From Streptomyces spinosisporus (GTDB lineage: Bacteria > Actinomycetota > Actinomycetes > Streptomycetales > Streptomycetaceae), in the NCBI RefSeq assembly GCF_022698145.1, contig NZ_JALDAX010000013.1:124001-188000 (forward strand): a stretch of DNA of 64,000 nt. Direction: 5' to 3'. The notes beneath the pieces are model-generated. The model was given only the letters and a program-made list of their open reading frames with translations. It made no database searches and was not told the origin of the DNA. Below, one piece after another: positions 15,280 through 23,797 of the stretch. The stretch's first letter is position 1. Each line of letters starts with the position of its first letter. The translations under genes and the position numbers were made by a program.

Positions 15280-16710
15280 ATGTCCACCCCGTCCACCGCC
15301 ACCGAAGCACCCACGACACCACAGCACCCCGCCGGGCTCGGCACCGTCCTGCTCGTCATCGTCACCGCCTACCTGATGGTCGGCGTCGACTCCACCGTCG
15401 TCAATGTCGCGCTGCCCGACATACAGCAGGACCTCGGCTTCACCCGCACCGGTCTGTCCTGGGTCCTCAACGCCTACACCCTCGCCTTCGGCGGACTGCT
15501 GCTGCTCGGCGGACGCGTCGGAGACATCATCGGACGCCGCCGCACCCTCACCACCGGCGTCCTGCTCTTCGCCGGCTCCTCCCTGCTCGGCGGACTCGCC
15601 ACCGACAGCGCCTGGCTGCTCGCCGCCCGCGCACTGCAGGGCATGGGCGCCGCCCTCGTCGCACCCAGCACCCTCGCCCTGATCACCGGCACCTTCCCCG
15701 AGGGCCCGCGCCGCCACCACGCCCTCGGCATCTACTCCTCGACGGCCGGCATCGGCGCCTCCGTCGGCCTGGTCCTCGGCGGCATGCTCACCTCCTGGGC
15801 GTCCTGGCGCTGGGCCCTGCTGATCAACGTCCCGATCGGCGCCGTGGTCGCGTTCGCCCTGCCCCGCTCTGTCACCGAGACACCGCGCCACGCGGGCCGG
15901 TTCGACGCGGCCGGCGCCCTCACCGGCACGGCGGGCATGACGTCGCTGGTGTACGCCTTCATCCGGGTCTCCGAGGCCGGCTGGAGCGACACCTGGGCCC
16001 TGCTCGGCTTCAGCACGGCGGCCGCCCTGCTCGCCGGATTCACCCTCGTGGAGTCCCGGGCCGGCCAGCCGATCATGCCGCTCCGGCTGCTGTCCGACCG
16101 CAACCGCGCGGGCGGCTACCTGGGCGTACTGCTGCTGCCCGCGGGCATGTTCGGCGCCTTCTACTTCCTGACGCTGATCAGCCAACAGGTGCTGCACTAC
16201 AGCCCGTTGCGCGCCGGGTTCGCCTTCCTGCCGATGACGCTGGCGATGTTCGTCACCGTCCGCTTCGTGCCCCGCCTGCTGGCCAGGACCGGCGCCAAAC
16301 CGCTGCTGCTCACCGGCATGGGCCTGCTCGTCACCGCGGCCGCCTGGCTGTGGCGCCTCGAACCGGGCGACGGCTACGCGTCCGGCCTGCTCGGCCCGCT
16401 GCTGCTGATCGGCATCGGCGTCGGCCTGAGCTTCATGCCGCTGAACGCGACCATCCTCGCCCGCGTGGAACCCCGTGAGGCCGGTGCCGCCTCCGGCCTG
16501 CTGCAGACCCTTCAGTGGCTCGGCGGCACCCTCGGCCTCTCCGTCCTGGTGACCGTCTTCGGCACGGCGACCCGGCACGCCTCGGGCACCCCGGCCGAGA
16601 TCCTCACCGAGGGCTCGGCGCGCGCGTTCGGCGTCGGGGCGCTGATCGCCCTCGCCGCCCTGCTGGTCTCGGCGTTCGTGATCACCGGGCGGCGCGGACG
16701 GACCGTCTAG
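15280..16710 (+). CDS. 14-TM MFS drug exporter (EmrB/QacA type)
   Basis: A 476-residue proton antiporter. VGVDSTVVNVALPDIQ is the TM1 motif of drug:H+ antiporter family 2. The motif-A loop GGRVGDIIGRRR follows TM2, and hydrophobicity supports about 14 helices. The ATG at 15280 has GGGAG upstream. It is probably regulated by the divergent TetR. Its TAG stop and the stop of the convergent acdS gene share the sequence CTAG, so the genes overlap by three bases. Confidence 0.9.
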   Translation: MSTPSTATEAPTTPQHPAGLGTVLLVIVTAYLMVGVDSTVVNVALPDIQQDLGFTRTGLSWVLNAYTLAFGGLLLLGGRVGDIIGRRRTLTTGVLLFAGSSLLGGLATDSAWLLAARALQGMGAALVAPSTLALITGTFPEGPRRHHALGIYSSTAGIGASVGLVLGGMLTSWASWRWALLINVPIGAVVAFALPRSVTETPRHAGRFDAAGALTGTAGMTSLVYAFIRVSEAGWSDTWALLGFSTAAALLAGFTLVESRAGQPIMPLRLLSDRNRAGGYLGVLLLPAGMFGAFYFLTLISQQVLHYSPLRAGFAFLPMTLAMFVTVRFVPRLLARTGAKPLLLTGMGLLVTAAAWLWRLEPGDGYASGLLGPLLLIGIGVGLSFMPLNATILARVEPREAGAASGLLQTLQWLGGTLGLSVLVTVFGTATRHASGTPAEILTEGSARAFGVGALIALAALLVSAFVITGRRGRTV

Positions 16711-17723
16711 AACAGCGCGCTGTAGGCGTTGAGCGCGGGCTGGCCGCCCAGATGGGCGTAGAGCACCGTGGAGTCCGGGCCGATCTCGCCGCGCTCGACC
16801 AGGTCGACCATCCCGGCCATCGACTTCCCCTCGTAGACCGGGTCGGTGACCATGCCCTCGGTGCGGGCGGCCAGCCGCATCGCGGCCAGCGTGGTCTCGT
16901 CCGGGATGCCGTAGACCCCGGCGTGATAGCGCTCGTCCAGTTCGACGTCCGCCTCGGTCAGCTCACGCTCGACCCCGATGAGCCGGGCGGTGTTCCGGGC
17001 GATCCGCGCGATCTGGTCGCGGGTGGCGGCGGGCTTCGCCGAGGCGTCGATGCCGATCACCCGGCGCGGCCGTCCGCCCGCCTCCTCCAGCGCGGCGAAC
17101 CCGGCGACCATGCCCGCCTGGGTGGAGCCGGTCACCGAGCACACCACCACGGTGTCGAAGAAGACCCCGAACTCCCGCTCCTGCTCGGCGACTTCGTACG
17201 CCCATCCGGCGAAGCCGAGGCCACCGAGCGGGTGGTCGGAGGCGCCGGCCGGGATGGCGTACGGCGTGCCGCCCGCTTCCTCGACGTCCCTGAGCGCCTG
17301 CTCCCAGCTCTCCTTGAAGCCGATGCCGAACCCGGCCTTCACCAGGCGTACGTCGGCCCCGGCCAGCCGGCTGAGCAGGATGTTGCCCACCTTGTCGTAG
17401 ACGGAGTCCGGCCAGTCCACCCAACTCTCCTGCACGAGCACGCACTTGAGCCCGGCGCGGGCGGCGACGGCCGCGACCTGGCGGGTGTGGTTGGACTGCA
17501 CCCCACCGATCGAGACGAGTGTGTCGCAGCCCTTGGCGAGCGCGTCGGCGACCAGGTACTCCAGCTTGCGGGTCTTGTTCCCGCCGTAGGCGATGCCGGA
17601 GTTGCAGTCCTCGCGCTTGGCCCAAAGCGAGGCGCCGCCGAGACGCGCGGTCAGCCGCTCCAGCGGATGCACCGGCGACGGGCCGAAGAGGAGGGGGTAA
17701 CGCTCGTACGAGGAAAGGGACAT
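16707..17723 (-). CDS. acdS: 1-Aminocyclopropane-1-carboxylate deaminase
   Basis: A 338-residue PLP enzyme that cleaves ACC, the ethylene precursor of plants, to 2-oxobutyrate and ammonia. The match to Pseudomonas AcdS is close throughout: YGGNKTRKLEY with PLP Lys50, SIGGVQSNHTRQ, VCSVTGSTQAGM. VYEGKSM supplies the Glu, and YAHLGGQPALNAY the Leu, that separate true ACC deaminases from D-cysteine desulfhydrases (which carry other residues there). A GntR-family gene lies just upstream on the same strand, an arrangement common in actinobacteria. The trait suggests plant association. Confidence 0.93.
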   Translation of the reverse strand: MSLSSYERYPLLFGPSPVHPLERLTARLGGASLWAKREDCNSGIAYGGNKTRKLEYLVADALAKGCDTLVSIGGVQSNHTRQVAAVAARAGLKCVLVQESWVDWPDSVYDKVGNILLSRLAGADVRLVKAGFGIGFKESWEQALRDVEEAGGTPYAIPAGASDHPLGGLGFAGWAYEVAEQEREFGVFFDTVVVCSVTGSTQAGMVAGFAALEEAGGRPRRVIGIDASAKPAATRDQIARIARNTARLIGVERELTEADVELDERYHAGVYGIPDETTLAAMRLAARTEGMVTDPVYEGKSMAGMVDLVERGEIGPDSTVLYAHLGGQPALNAYSALF

Positions 17724-17743
17724 GAGTCCTCCCGGGGTCGGGA

Positions 17744-18388
17744 TCAGTCGTCGTCGGCGAGGTCGGCGAGAGTGCGCCAGATCTCCGCGGTGACACGGAC
17801 CGCCTCCTCGGCGTCACCGGCGGCGCAGGCATCGATCAACCGCTCGTGCAGTCCGGCCGAACGGCAGGAGCTCTCGCCGAAGCGACGTCGCTCCAGGCGG
17901 CGGATGAGGGGGGTGTAGCGGGCGATGGTGGCGGCCGCCGCGCCGTTGCCCGCGGCCTTGACGAGCACGTCGTGCAGTGCGTCGTCGGCCCGCAGGGCCC
18001 CGTCGACGTCCCCCGCGCCGACGGCCGTGGCGAAGCGCTCGTTGGCCACGCGCATGGCGCGAACGCCCTCGGTGGTCAGCCGGGGCACCCCGGTCCGCGT
18101 GACCAGCTCGTGCAGGGCGCCGACCACGGCCGCGGCGTCCCGTACGTCGGCGGTGACCAGCGGGGTGACGCGGGTGTAGCTCTGCGGCTTGCTCTCCAGC
18201 AGCCCTTCGTCCACGAGCCGCGAGAACGCCTGCCGCACCGGCGCCCGCGACAGCCCGAGCCGCTCGGCGAGCTCACCGTCCCGCACCACCGCACCGGGTT
18301 CGAGCTCCCCGCCGACGATGGCGTCACGGATCACCTCGTAGGCGCGGTCCCGGAGGAGGGTGCGCCGGACGGGTCGTATGGCCTCCAT
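17744..18388 (-). CDS. GntR-family (FCD) regulator of acdS
   Basis: A 214-residue protein. The winged HTH (about residues 12-75) contains VVRDGELAERLGLSRAPVRQAFSRLVDEGLL; the FCD helical domain (about 85-205) has the ADDALHDVLVKAAGN and HERLIDACAAGD histidines. The gene ends 20 bases before acdS, so the two are co-transcribed. It is the likely ACC- or leucine-type amino-acid sensor controlling acdS (inference from position). Confidence 0.9.
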   Translation of the reverse strand: MEAIRPVRRTLLRDRAYEVIRDAIVGGELEPGAVVRDGELAERLGLSRAPVRQAFSRLVDEGLLESKPQSYTRVTPLVTADVRDAAAVVGALHELVTRTGVPRLTTEGVRAMRVANERFATAVGAGDVDGALRADDALHDVLVKAAGNGAAAATIARYTPLIRRLERRRFGESSCRSAGLHERLIDACAAGDAEEAVRVTAEIWRTLADLADDD

Positions 18389-18391
18389 GAA

Positions 18392-18410
18392 CTGAAATGT
18401 TAGATGTCAG
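18392..18410. promoter_or_regulatory. Candidate operator of the acdS-linked GntR
   Basis: CTGAAATGTTAGATGTCAG is an imperfect 19-bp inverted repeat (six of seven outer pairs match) starting 4 bases before the GntR start codon. It would block translation-initiation-region transcription if bound. Assignment is by position. Confidence 0.45.
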
Positions 18411-18445
18411 TCTCGTCGAGGGACAAGAGCCGGAGACGGACAAGG

Positions 18446-18480
18446 GCGTGGCCCGCACCCCCGTGAAGTGCGGGCCACGC
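18446..18480 (-). terminator. Hairpin terminator after the Ro60-like gene
   Basis: GCGTGGCCCGCA (18446-18457) and TGCGGGCCACGC (18469-18480) form a perfect 12-bp stem with an 11-base loop, 16 bases past the stop of the minus-strand Rsr gene. Confidence 0.75.
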
Positions 18481-18496
18481 CTCGGTGCTCAGACCC

Positions 18497-20080
18497 TCAG
18501 ACCGCCCAGGGCCAGTCGGCGTCCCGGGCCGCCTCCAGCAGCGGCACCATCCGGAAGGCCGCGTCCGAGAGGCCGCCGAAGGTGTGCCGGTTCGCCGTGC
18601 CCGACGGGCCGTGGCCCGCGCGGTAACCGGCGAGGTTCCAGGTGTAGACCGGCACCCGCGACGGGACCTGCTCGGTCGGGTCGCCGTGGTGGCTGTAGCT
18701 GTACTGCTCGTCGGTGACGATCAGCACCCGGTCGTGCCCGCGGTAGTGCCTGCGCACCGCGCCGGTCGTGTCCGTGCCGCCCAGGTCGCCGAAGCGGTCG
18801 AGGATCTTCAGCACGGACTCACCCTTGCGGTACCTGATCCGGTTGCTCGTCGAGCCGAACTCGACGAGGTCCGCGTTCGCCGCCCGCAGCGCGAGCGCCG
18901 TACCGAAGACCGCCGCCGCGTCGGCCCGGCTGAGCTCCGTGCGGTCGGACATCCGCGAGTAGAACATCGAGCCCGAGCGGTCCACGAGGACCAGCGTCCG
19001 GCCGGGCAGCGCGGGCACATTGGCCAGCGAGTGACCGAGCGCCTGCTCCAGCGGGTACGACCAGCGCAGCGAGGGCGCGTGCCGGTACGCGGCCAGATAC
19101 CGGAAGGGGAACTGCCGCGAGCGCGCGACCTCCGCCGGGTCGCTGATCTTCGCCGCGACCCGGGCTGCGACCTCGTCGGACACACCGGCCTCGTCGAAGT
19201 TGCGCAGGTTGCGCACCAGTGCCATGGCGCCCATGGACGGAATGACGGCCTCCCACGCCGCCCTGTCCATCGGCCCCCGCAGCCACCCGGCCAGCGCCTC
19301 CCAGGTCATCCCGGCGGCGGCCAGCCGCTGGGCGCCGCCCTCGGAGGTCACCACCGCGCGCCGCTCGGCCGACGGCACCGCCATGAGCGCGCGGTGCGCG
19401 GTCAGGACGCGGCTCGACGCGGGCGGCACCGCGGTGTCCGGGTTGTGCCGGCGGTCCAGGGCGTACTGGAACAGCTCGCCCTGCCACGGCTTGTCCGGGT
19501 CCGGGGCCGCGTGCACCAGGTTGAGGATGTCGCCGAAGCGGTAGCCCTTGGACGCGGTGTCGTACTTCAGCAGCGACTTGCCGCTGTAGAGGCGTCGCAC
19601 GGCGTCGGCGATCCCCCGCTTGACGGGCTTGGGGACGCTGCGGCCGTACCTCGCCGTCCAGTACCCGAGCAGTTCACCGGGCTCGTCGGGGCGCTGCAGC
19701 ACCGAGGCCACGACCTGCCGGTTCGACGGCCCGTCCGTCGTGCCCGCGTCGAGGCGCGCCTTCACGTACTCCGCGGCGCCCACGATCGAGGCGGTACGGA
19801 GATTGCCCTCGCCGCGCAGCCAGCGGAGCAGGCCTGCGGTCCAGTCCGGGTCCTCGACGGCGAGCTCGCGCACGAGGCGTGCGAAGCGGTCGTCGCGGTC
19901 GGCGCCGGTCTCGTAGAAGGCCTGCTGCGACACGAAGTTGGCCACCGCGAGGAGAAAGAGCTCGGAACGCGTGTCCCGCTCACGGCCGCGGCCGCCCTCG
20001 TACGTACGGAGCACTCGGCCCGTGGAGGTGACCCGCGAAACGGGCTGCGCCTTCGCGCCCTTGCGATTGAATCGCGCCAT
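18497..20080 (-). CDS. rsr: Ro60 orthologue (Rsr), TROVE and vWA domains
   Basis: A 527-residue protein. The TROVE HEAT-repeat ring (about residues 15-355) includes ELFLLAVANFVSQQAFYETG and the DPDWTAGLLRWLRGEGNLRTASIVGAAEYV repeat. A von Willebrand A-like domain (about 360-515) has an intact MIDAS, DRSGS with Asp367, Ser369 and Ser371. Bacterial Ro proteins bind Y RNAs, and with polynucleotide phosphorylase they form an RNA-degrading machine; they help survive stress. A Y RNA gene lies directly upstream on the same strand. The ATG at 20080 begins MARFNRKGAKAQPVSR, the usual basic N-terminus. An upstream in-frame extension through the Y RNA is not credible. Confidence 0.93.
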   Translation of the reverse strand: MARFNRKGAKAQPVSRVTSTGRVLRTYEGGRGRERDTRSELFLLAVANFVSQQAFYETGADRDDRFARLVRELAVEDPDWTAGLLRWLRGEGNLRTASIVGAAEYVKARLDAGTTDGPSNRQVVASVLQRPDEPGELLGYWTARYGRSVPKPVKRGIADAVRRLYSGKSLLKYDTASKGYRFGDILNLVHAAPDPDKPWQGELFQYALDRRHNPDTAVPPASSRVLTAHRALMAVPSAERRAVVTSEGGAQRLAAAGMTWEALAGWLRGPMDRAAWEAVIPSMGAMALVRNLRNFDEAGVSDEVAARVAAKISDPAEVARSRQFPFRYLAAYRHAPSLRWSYPLEQALGHSLANVPALPGRTLVLVDRSGSMFYSRMSDRTELSRADAAAVFGTALALRAANADLVEFGSTSNRIRYRKGESVLKILDRFGDLGGTDTTGAVRRHYRGHDRVLIVTDEQYSYSHHGDPTEQVPSRVPVYTWNLAGYRAGHGPSGTANRHTFGGLSDAAFRMVPLLEAARDADWPWAV

Positions 20081-20264
20081 GGTGAATTCCCCCGAATTCC
20101 TTGCTGTTTCGGAGGGAGGCGCAGCAAAGGGAAGGTGCCCGGAATCGAGAGCAGACCCGCGCTCCGGACACACACCTTGAACTGCGCCTCCCGAGATCAA
20201 GTCGGCTGCGGCATCGGATTTTCTTTGCGAAAGAAGTAGCCGCGGCCCGCGCACCGGGAGGTGC

Positions 20265-20432
20265 ATGAAGTTGTAGATGTCCAGAGATCGAGGTCGGCGG
20301 AACCGACGTAGGTGCTCTAACCCCTGAGCTACACCGGCGAGTTGTACCGGTGGCGGGACTCGAACCCGCGGCCGCCCCATTATGAGTGGAAGTAGGTCCT
20401 GCCTTCGCACCTGGACGTTTCTCACTCTAGGA
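20265..20432 (-). ncRNA. yrlA: Y RNA of the YrlA type with a permuted tRNA-like module
   Basis: Read 5' to 3' on the minus strand: GAGTG (20427-20423) pairs with CACTC (20388-20384), enclosing GGTGCGAAGGCAGGACC, which resembles the Ro-binding helix of Y RNAs. Next comes a T-arm, GCGGGTTCGAGTCCCGC (20369-20353). Then an acceptor-like hairpin CACCGG/CCGGTG closed by a 9-base loop (20352-20332), a D-arm GCTCAGGGGTTAGAGC (20329-20314), and an anticodon-like hairpin GTCGGTTCCGCCGAC (20307-20293). The order T-acceptor-D-anticodon is a circular permutation of tRNA, as described for bacterial YrlA. Ends are approximate; small hairpins continue to about 20190. Confidence 0.85.
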
Positions 20433-20466
20433 GGCGGGCCGCGGAACTCGCGAACCAATTAATGCA

Positions 20467-21915
20467 TCAACGCTTCTGACGCTTCCACGGCCCCGTGATG
20501 GCCAGCATGATCCCGGGGGTCTGGATGTTGGCGTACAGCGTCTTTCCGTCGGGCGAGAAGGTGACCCCCGTGAACTCGCTGTACTCCGGCTCCTCCTCGG
20601 TGCCGATGTTCAGTTCGTTGCGGGCGATGGGGTAGGTGCGGCCGCTGTCGGTGGCGCCGAACAGGTGCTGCAGTCCCTCGCCGTCCTCGGCGATGACCAG
20701 GCCGCCGTACGGGGAGACGGTGATGTTGTCCGGGCCGTCGAAGTTGCCTTCCTCGGACGGGTCGGGGTTGACACCGATGAGGACCTTCAGGGTCAGGGTG
20801 CGGCGCTTGGGGTCGTAGAACCAGACGGCGCCGTCGTGCTGGACGGGGCTCTCGTCACGGGCGTAGGAGGAGACGACGTAGGCGCCGCCGTCGGCCCACC
20901 ACATGCCCTCCAGCTTGCGGGCGCGGGTGACCTGGCCGTCGGTGAACTGCTTGCGGACGGAGGTGGTCCTGGCGTCGCGGTCGGGGACGGTCACCCAGTC
21001 GACGCCGTAGACCGTGCCGATCCTCGTGGCGCGGGAGAGGTCGTCGACGAACTTGCCGCCGGAGTCGAAGCACTTGAAGGCCTGGAGGACTCCGGCGTCG
21101 TCGGCGAGGGTGCGCAGCCTGCCGCGGCCGTGGTGGAAGTGCTCCGGCGGGGTCCAGCGGTACAGCAGGCCGTTGGGGCCGGACGCGTCCTCGGTGAGGT
21201 AGAGGTGGCCGCGCCTGGGGTCGACGACGACGGCCTCGTGGGCGTAACGGCCCAGCGCCTTGATGGGCTTGGGGTTGCGGTTGGCGCGGCGGTCGGCGGG
21301 ATCGACCTCGAAGACGTAGCCGTGGTCCTTGGTGAAGCCGTTGGTGCCGGCCTTGTCCTCGGTCTCCTCGCAGGTCAGCCAGGTGCCCCAAGGGGTGTTG
21401 CCGCCCGCGCAGTTGGTGGCGGTGCCGGCGATGCCGACCCACTCGGCGACATGGTCGCGGCGCACCTCGACGACGGTGCAGCCGCCGGCCGCGGCGGGGT
21501 CGTAGACGAGGCCCTCGGTGAGCGGGACCGGGTGGGGCCAGTCGGCGCGGGGGCCGGCCAGCTCGTGGTTGTTGACCAGGAGGGTGGCGCCGCGGGGGCC
21601 GTCGAAGGTGGAGGTGCCGTCGTGGTTGGAGGGGGTGAACTCGCCCGACTCCAGCTTCGTCCTGCCGCTGTAGGTGATGACGCGGTACTTGAACCCGGCG
21701 GGGAGGGCGAGGATGCCGTCGGGGTCGGGCAGCAGCGGGCCGTAGCCGACACCTACGTGTCCGTGTCCGTGTCCCGGCCTGCCGTCGGCACTCTCGGTGT
21801 CCGTGGACGCAAGGGCGTTGGGGGCGGTGGCGAGGGCGCCGACGCTGCCCGCCAGAGCTACCCCGGCACCGGTGACCGCGGATTTTCTGGCGAAGTCCCT
21901 GCGGGTGAGCGACAT
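20467..21915 (-). CDS. phoX: PhoX-type secreted alkaline phosphatase
   Basis: A 482-residue protein with a Tat signal (LTRRDFARKS, then a hydrophobic stretch ending near ALAS). The PhoX/DUF839 core follows: LLVNNHELAGPRADWP, NCAGGNTPWGTWLTCEET, GRYAHEAVVVDP, YLTEDASGPNGLLYRW, FDGPDNITVSPYGGLVIAEDG and FSPDGKTLYANIQTPG. PhoX enzymes are Ca/Fe-dependent, periplasmic or extracellular, and release phosphate from organic esters. A PHO box lies about 70 bases upstream, pointing to PhoP control. The ATG at 21915 has AGGAG at the right distance. Confidence 0.9.
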   Translation of the reverse strand: MSLTRRDFARKSAVTGAGVALAGSVGALATAPNALASTDTESADGRPGHGHGHVGVGYGPLLPDPDGILALPAGFKYRVITYSGRTKLESGEFTPSNHDGTSTFDGPRGATLLVNNHELAGPRADWPHPVPLTEGLVYDPAAAGGCTVVEVRRDHVAEWVGIAGTATNCAGGNTPWGTWLTCEETEDKAGTNGFTKDHGYVFEVDPADRRANRNPKPIKALGRYAHEAVVVDPRRGHLYLTEDASGPNGLLYRWTPPEHFHHGRGRLRTLADDAGVLQAFKCFDSGGKFVDDLSRATRIGTVYGVDWVTVPDRDARTTSVRKQFTDGQVTRARKLEGMWWADGGAYVVSSYARDESPVQHDGAVWFYDPKRRTLTLKVLIGVNPDPSEEGNFDGPDNITVSPYGGLVIAEDGEGLQHLFGATDSGRTYPIARNELNIGTEEEPEYSEFTGVTFSPDGKTLYANIQTPGIMLAITGPWKRQKR

Positions 21916-21983
21916 GGTGTCTCCTGTGACGGTGGATGTGCCGTGGAGGGTGGCGGACCTCGGGTCGGCGCCACCGTCCCGCC

Positions 21984-22005
21984 CACATCTGAACGGAGCC
22001 TGAAC
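21984..22005 (-). promoter_or_regulatory. PHO box (PhoP-binding direct repeat) before phoX
   Basis: On the minus strand GTTCAGGCTCC (22005-21995) is followed directly by GTTCAGATGTG (21994-21984). These are two 11-bp direct repeats with the GTTCA head typical of Streptomyces PHO boxes. Gene function (PhoX) and position agree with it. Confidence 0.7.
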
Positions 22006-22087
22006 ACAGGGCGACACTTGCGGACCTGCTTCCATGAATCCGTACGCAACGCACCACGGGAAGCAAAAATCCGTACTGCTGCGGGGC

Positions 22088-23521
22088 TCAACCCCCTTGC
22101 TGCGACCGCGCCTTGAACGCCGCCTTGCGGGCCTCCTTCGCGATGCGCTTGTCCGGGTGGAGGCGGCCCATGGCCTCCAGGACGTCCGCCGTGGCGGGGT
22201 GGTCGACGCGCCAGGCGGCCGCGAAGAAGCCGCCGTGCTGGGCGGCCAGACCCTGCACCAGGGCCCTCAGTTCCTCGGAGTTGCCCTCGGCGGCCAGTTG
22301 TGCGGCGATGGTGTCGATGGTCAGCCAGAAGATCATCGCTTCGGAGGGCGCCGGTACGTCCGCCGCTCCGTGCTCGGTCAGCCAGACGCGGGCGAGTCCG
22401 CCCAGTTCGGCGTCGTCGAGGACCTCCCGCAGTGCGGGTTCGGCCTCGGCGCCGACGAGCGAGAGCGCCTGCTGGCAGCGCAGCCGGCGCAGCGGTGCCC
22501 CGCCGTCCGCACCCCGAGCGGCGGCCAGCAACTCCCGTGCCGCGGCGAGGGGTTCACGGCGCGCCATCCACAGTTCGGTCTCGGCCTGGGCGGCCCGCTG
22601 GGGGAACGTCGCCGTCCCGTCGAGCAGGACGTCGGCCCCCTTGTCCGCGAGGTCGCCGACCGCGGGCGCCGCGAACCCGGCCTCCAGCAGCCGGGAGCGC
22701 AGCCCGTACAGGCCGAGCGGGGTGAGCCGCACCATGCCGTAGCGCGCGACGTCGGTGTCGTCCGGGGGCGCGAGTTCCTCGGCGGCGGTGTCGGCGTCGG
22801 CCATCAGCGCCTCGTCGACCGGCTGGAACTCCACGAGCCCCACCGGCTCCAGGAGCCGGAACTGGTCGTCCAGCCGCATCATCGCGTCCGACACCTGTTC
22901 CAGGACGTCGTTGGTGGGCTCGCCCATGTCGCTGGGCACGATCATCGAGGCGGCGAGGGCGGGCAGCGGCACGGGCGAGTCCCCGGGTCCGTCCTCGCTG
23001 ACGGTGAGCAGGTACAGATTGCCGAGGACGCCGTCGAGGAACTCCGCCTCCCCCTCCGGATCCCACTCCAGCCGGGAGAGGTCGATCTCGCCGTCCTCGT
23101 CCAGCGCGCCCTCCAGTCCCTCCAGGTCGGGCACGCTCGCGTCGGCGAGGACCGTCTCCAGGGCCTCCAGCCAGACGGTCAGGACGTCGTGCGGCGAGCC
23201 CGAGGTGAGCAGCGCCAGGTCGTCCCCGGCGGCGACGGTGCCCTCGTCCTCGTCGGTGACCCGGACGAGCCCGGTGTCCAGGGCGACCCGCCATGCCTCG
23301 CTCGCGAAGGCCGCGGCGTCGTCGCCGATCAGCCCGAGCACCTCGGCCGCGGCCGGCAGCTGCTCGTCGACGAGTCCGCCCCCGGCGTCGACCCGGGTCT
23401 CGGGCCCGGCCCAGCGGGCGAGCCGTGCGGCCCGGGAGAGCAGCGGCGTGGACAGGGCGTCCCGCGCCAGCTCCGCTTCGGGGTGCAGGCGCACCGGCGG
23501 CAGGGGGGAGCTGTCTGACAT
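22088..23521 (-). CDS. Conserved hypothetical protein, acidic, alpha-helical
   Basis: A 477-residue soluble protein I do not recognise. It is rich in Ala, Leu, Glu and Asp, with no signal peptide or membrane segment. The N-terminal half includes GLIGDDAAAFASEAWRVALDTGLV and LTSGSPHDVLTVWLEALETVLAD; the C-terminal half has helical repeats (RLRCQQALSLVGAEAEPALREVLDDAELG) suggesting a HEAT-like solenoid, then a basic tail RIAKEARKAAFKARSQ. It stands alone between convergent or divergent neighbours. Confidence 0.75.
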   Translation of the reverse strand: MSDSSPLPPVRLHPEAELARDALSTPLLSRAARLARWAGPETRVDAGGGLVDEQLPAAAEVLGLIGDDAAAFASEAWRVALDTGLVRVTDEDEGTVAAGDDLALLTSGSPHDVLTVWLEALETVLADASVPDLEGLEGALDEDGEIDLSRLEWDPEGEAEFLDGVLGNLYLLTVSEDGPGDSPVPLPALAASMIVPSDMGEPTNDVLEQVSDAMMRLDDQFRLLEPVGLVEFQPVDEALMADADTAAEELAPPDDTDVARYGMVRLTPLGLYGLRSRLLEAGFAAPAVGDLADKGADVLLDGTATFPQRAAQAETELWMARREPLAAARELLAAARGADGGAPLRRLRCQQALSLVGAEAEPALREVLDDAELGGLARVWLTEHGAADVPAPSEAMIFWLTIDTIAAQLAAEGNSEELRALVQGLAAQHGGFFAAAWRVDHPATADVLEAMGRLHPDKRIAKEARKAAFKARSQQGG

Positions 23522-23797
23522 CGGCTGGTTCTCCTCGGGCGTGTCGTACCTCAGCCGCTCAGCCTAGACGGATTTCGCCCCATGCCGCCCGGTTCATCTC
23601 CCGGACAGCACCCGTACATGGCCGAAACCTTGACAAGTGGCCTGACCGCGCAGGAGATTGACGCGCGTAGAAATACGGCGGACAGCTGTTCACCGGAGCT
23701 CTACGCGCGTCGCCGCCGCCCCACCGGTCGCGGACGCGAGACCGTCCACGCACCACCCTCGTCCCGGCGCCCACGCACGTCCCCGGAGGGATTTCCG

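Noticed and set aside
20293..20369. A tRNA gene suggested by GGTTCGAGTCC and the GTAGCTCAGGGGTTAGAGC-like D-arm
   Set aside because: The arms are permuted, the acceptor strands form a closed hairpin and no proper anticodon arm or CCA-type end exists. It fits the Y RNA explanation.
20081..20458. In-frame N-terminal extension of Rsr through the upstream region
   Set aside because: The region is the Y RNA gene, and the extra residues show no homology to Ro proteins.
23686..23710. PHO box before the secreted nuclease
   Set aside because: Only one GTTCACC half is present; the next 11 bases do not repeat it.
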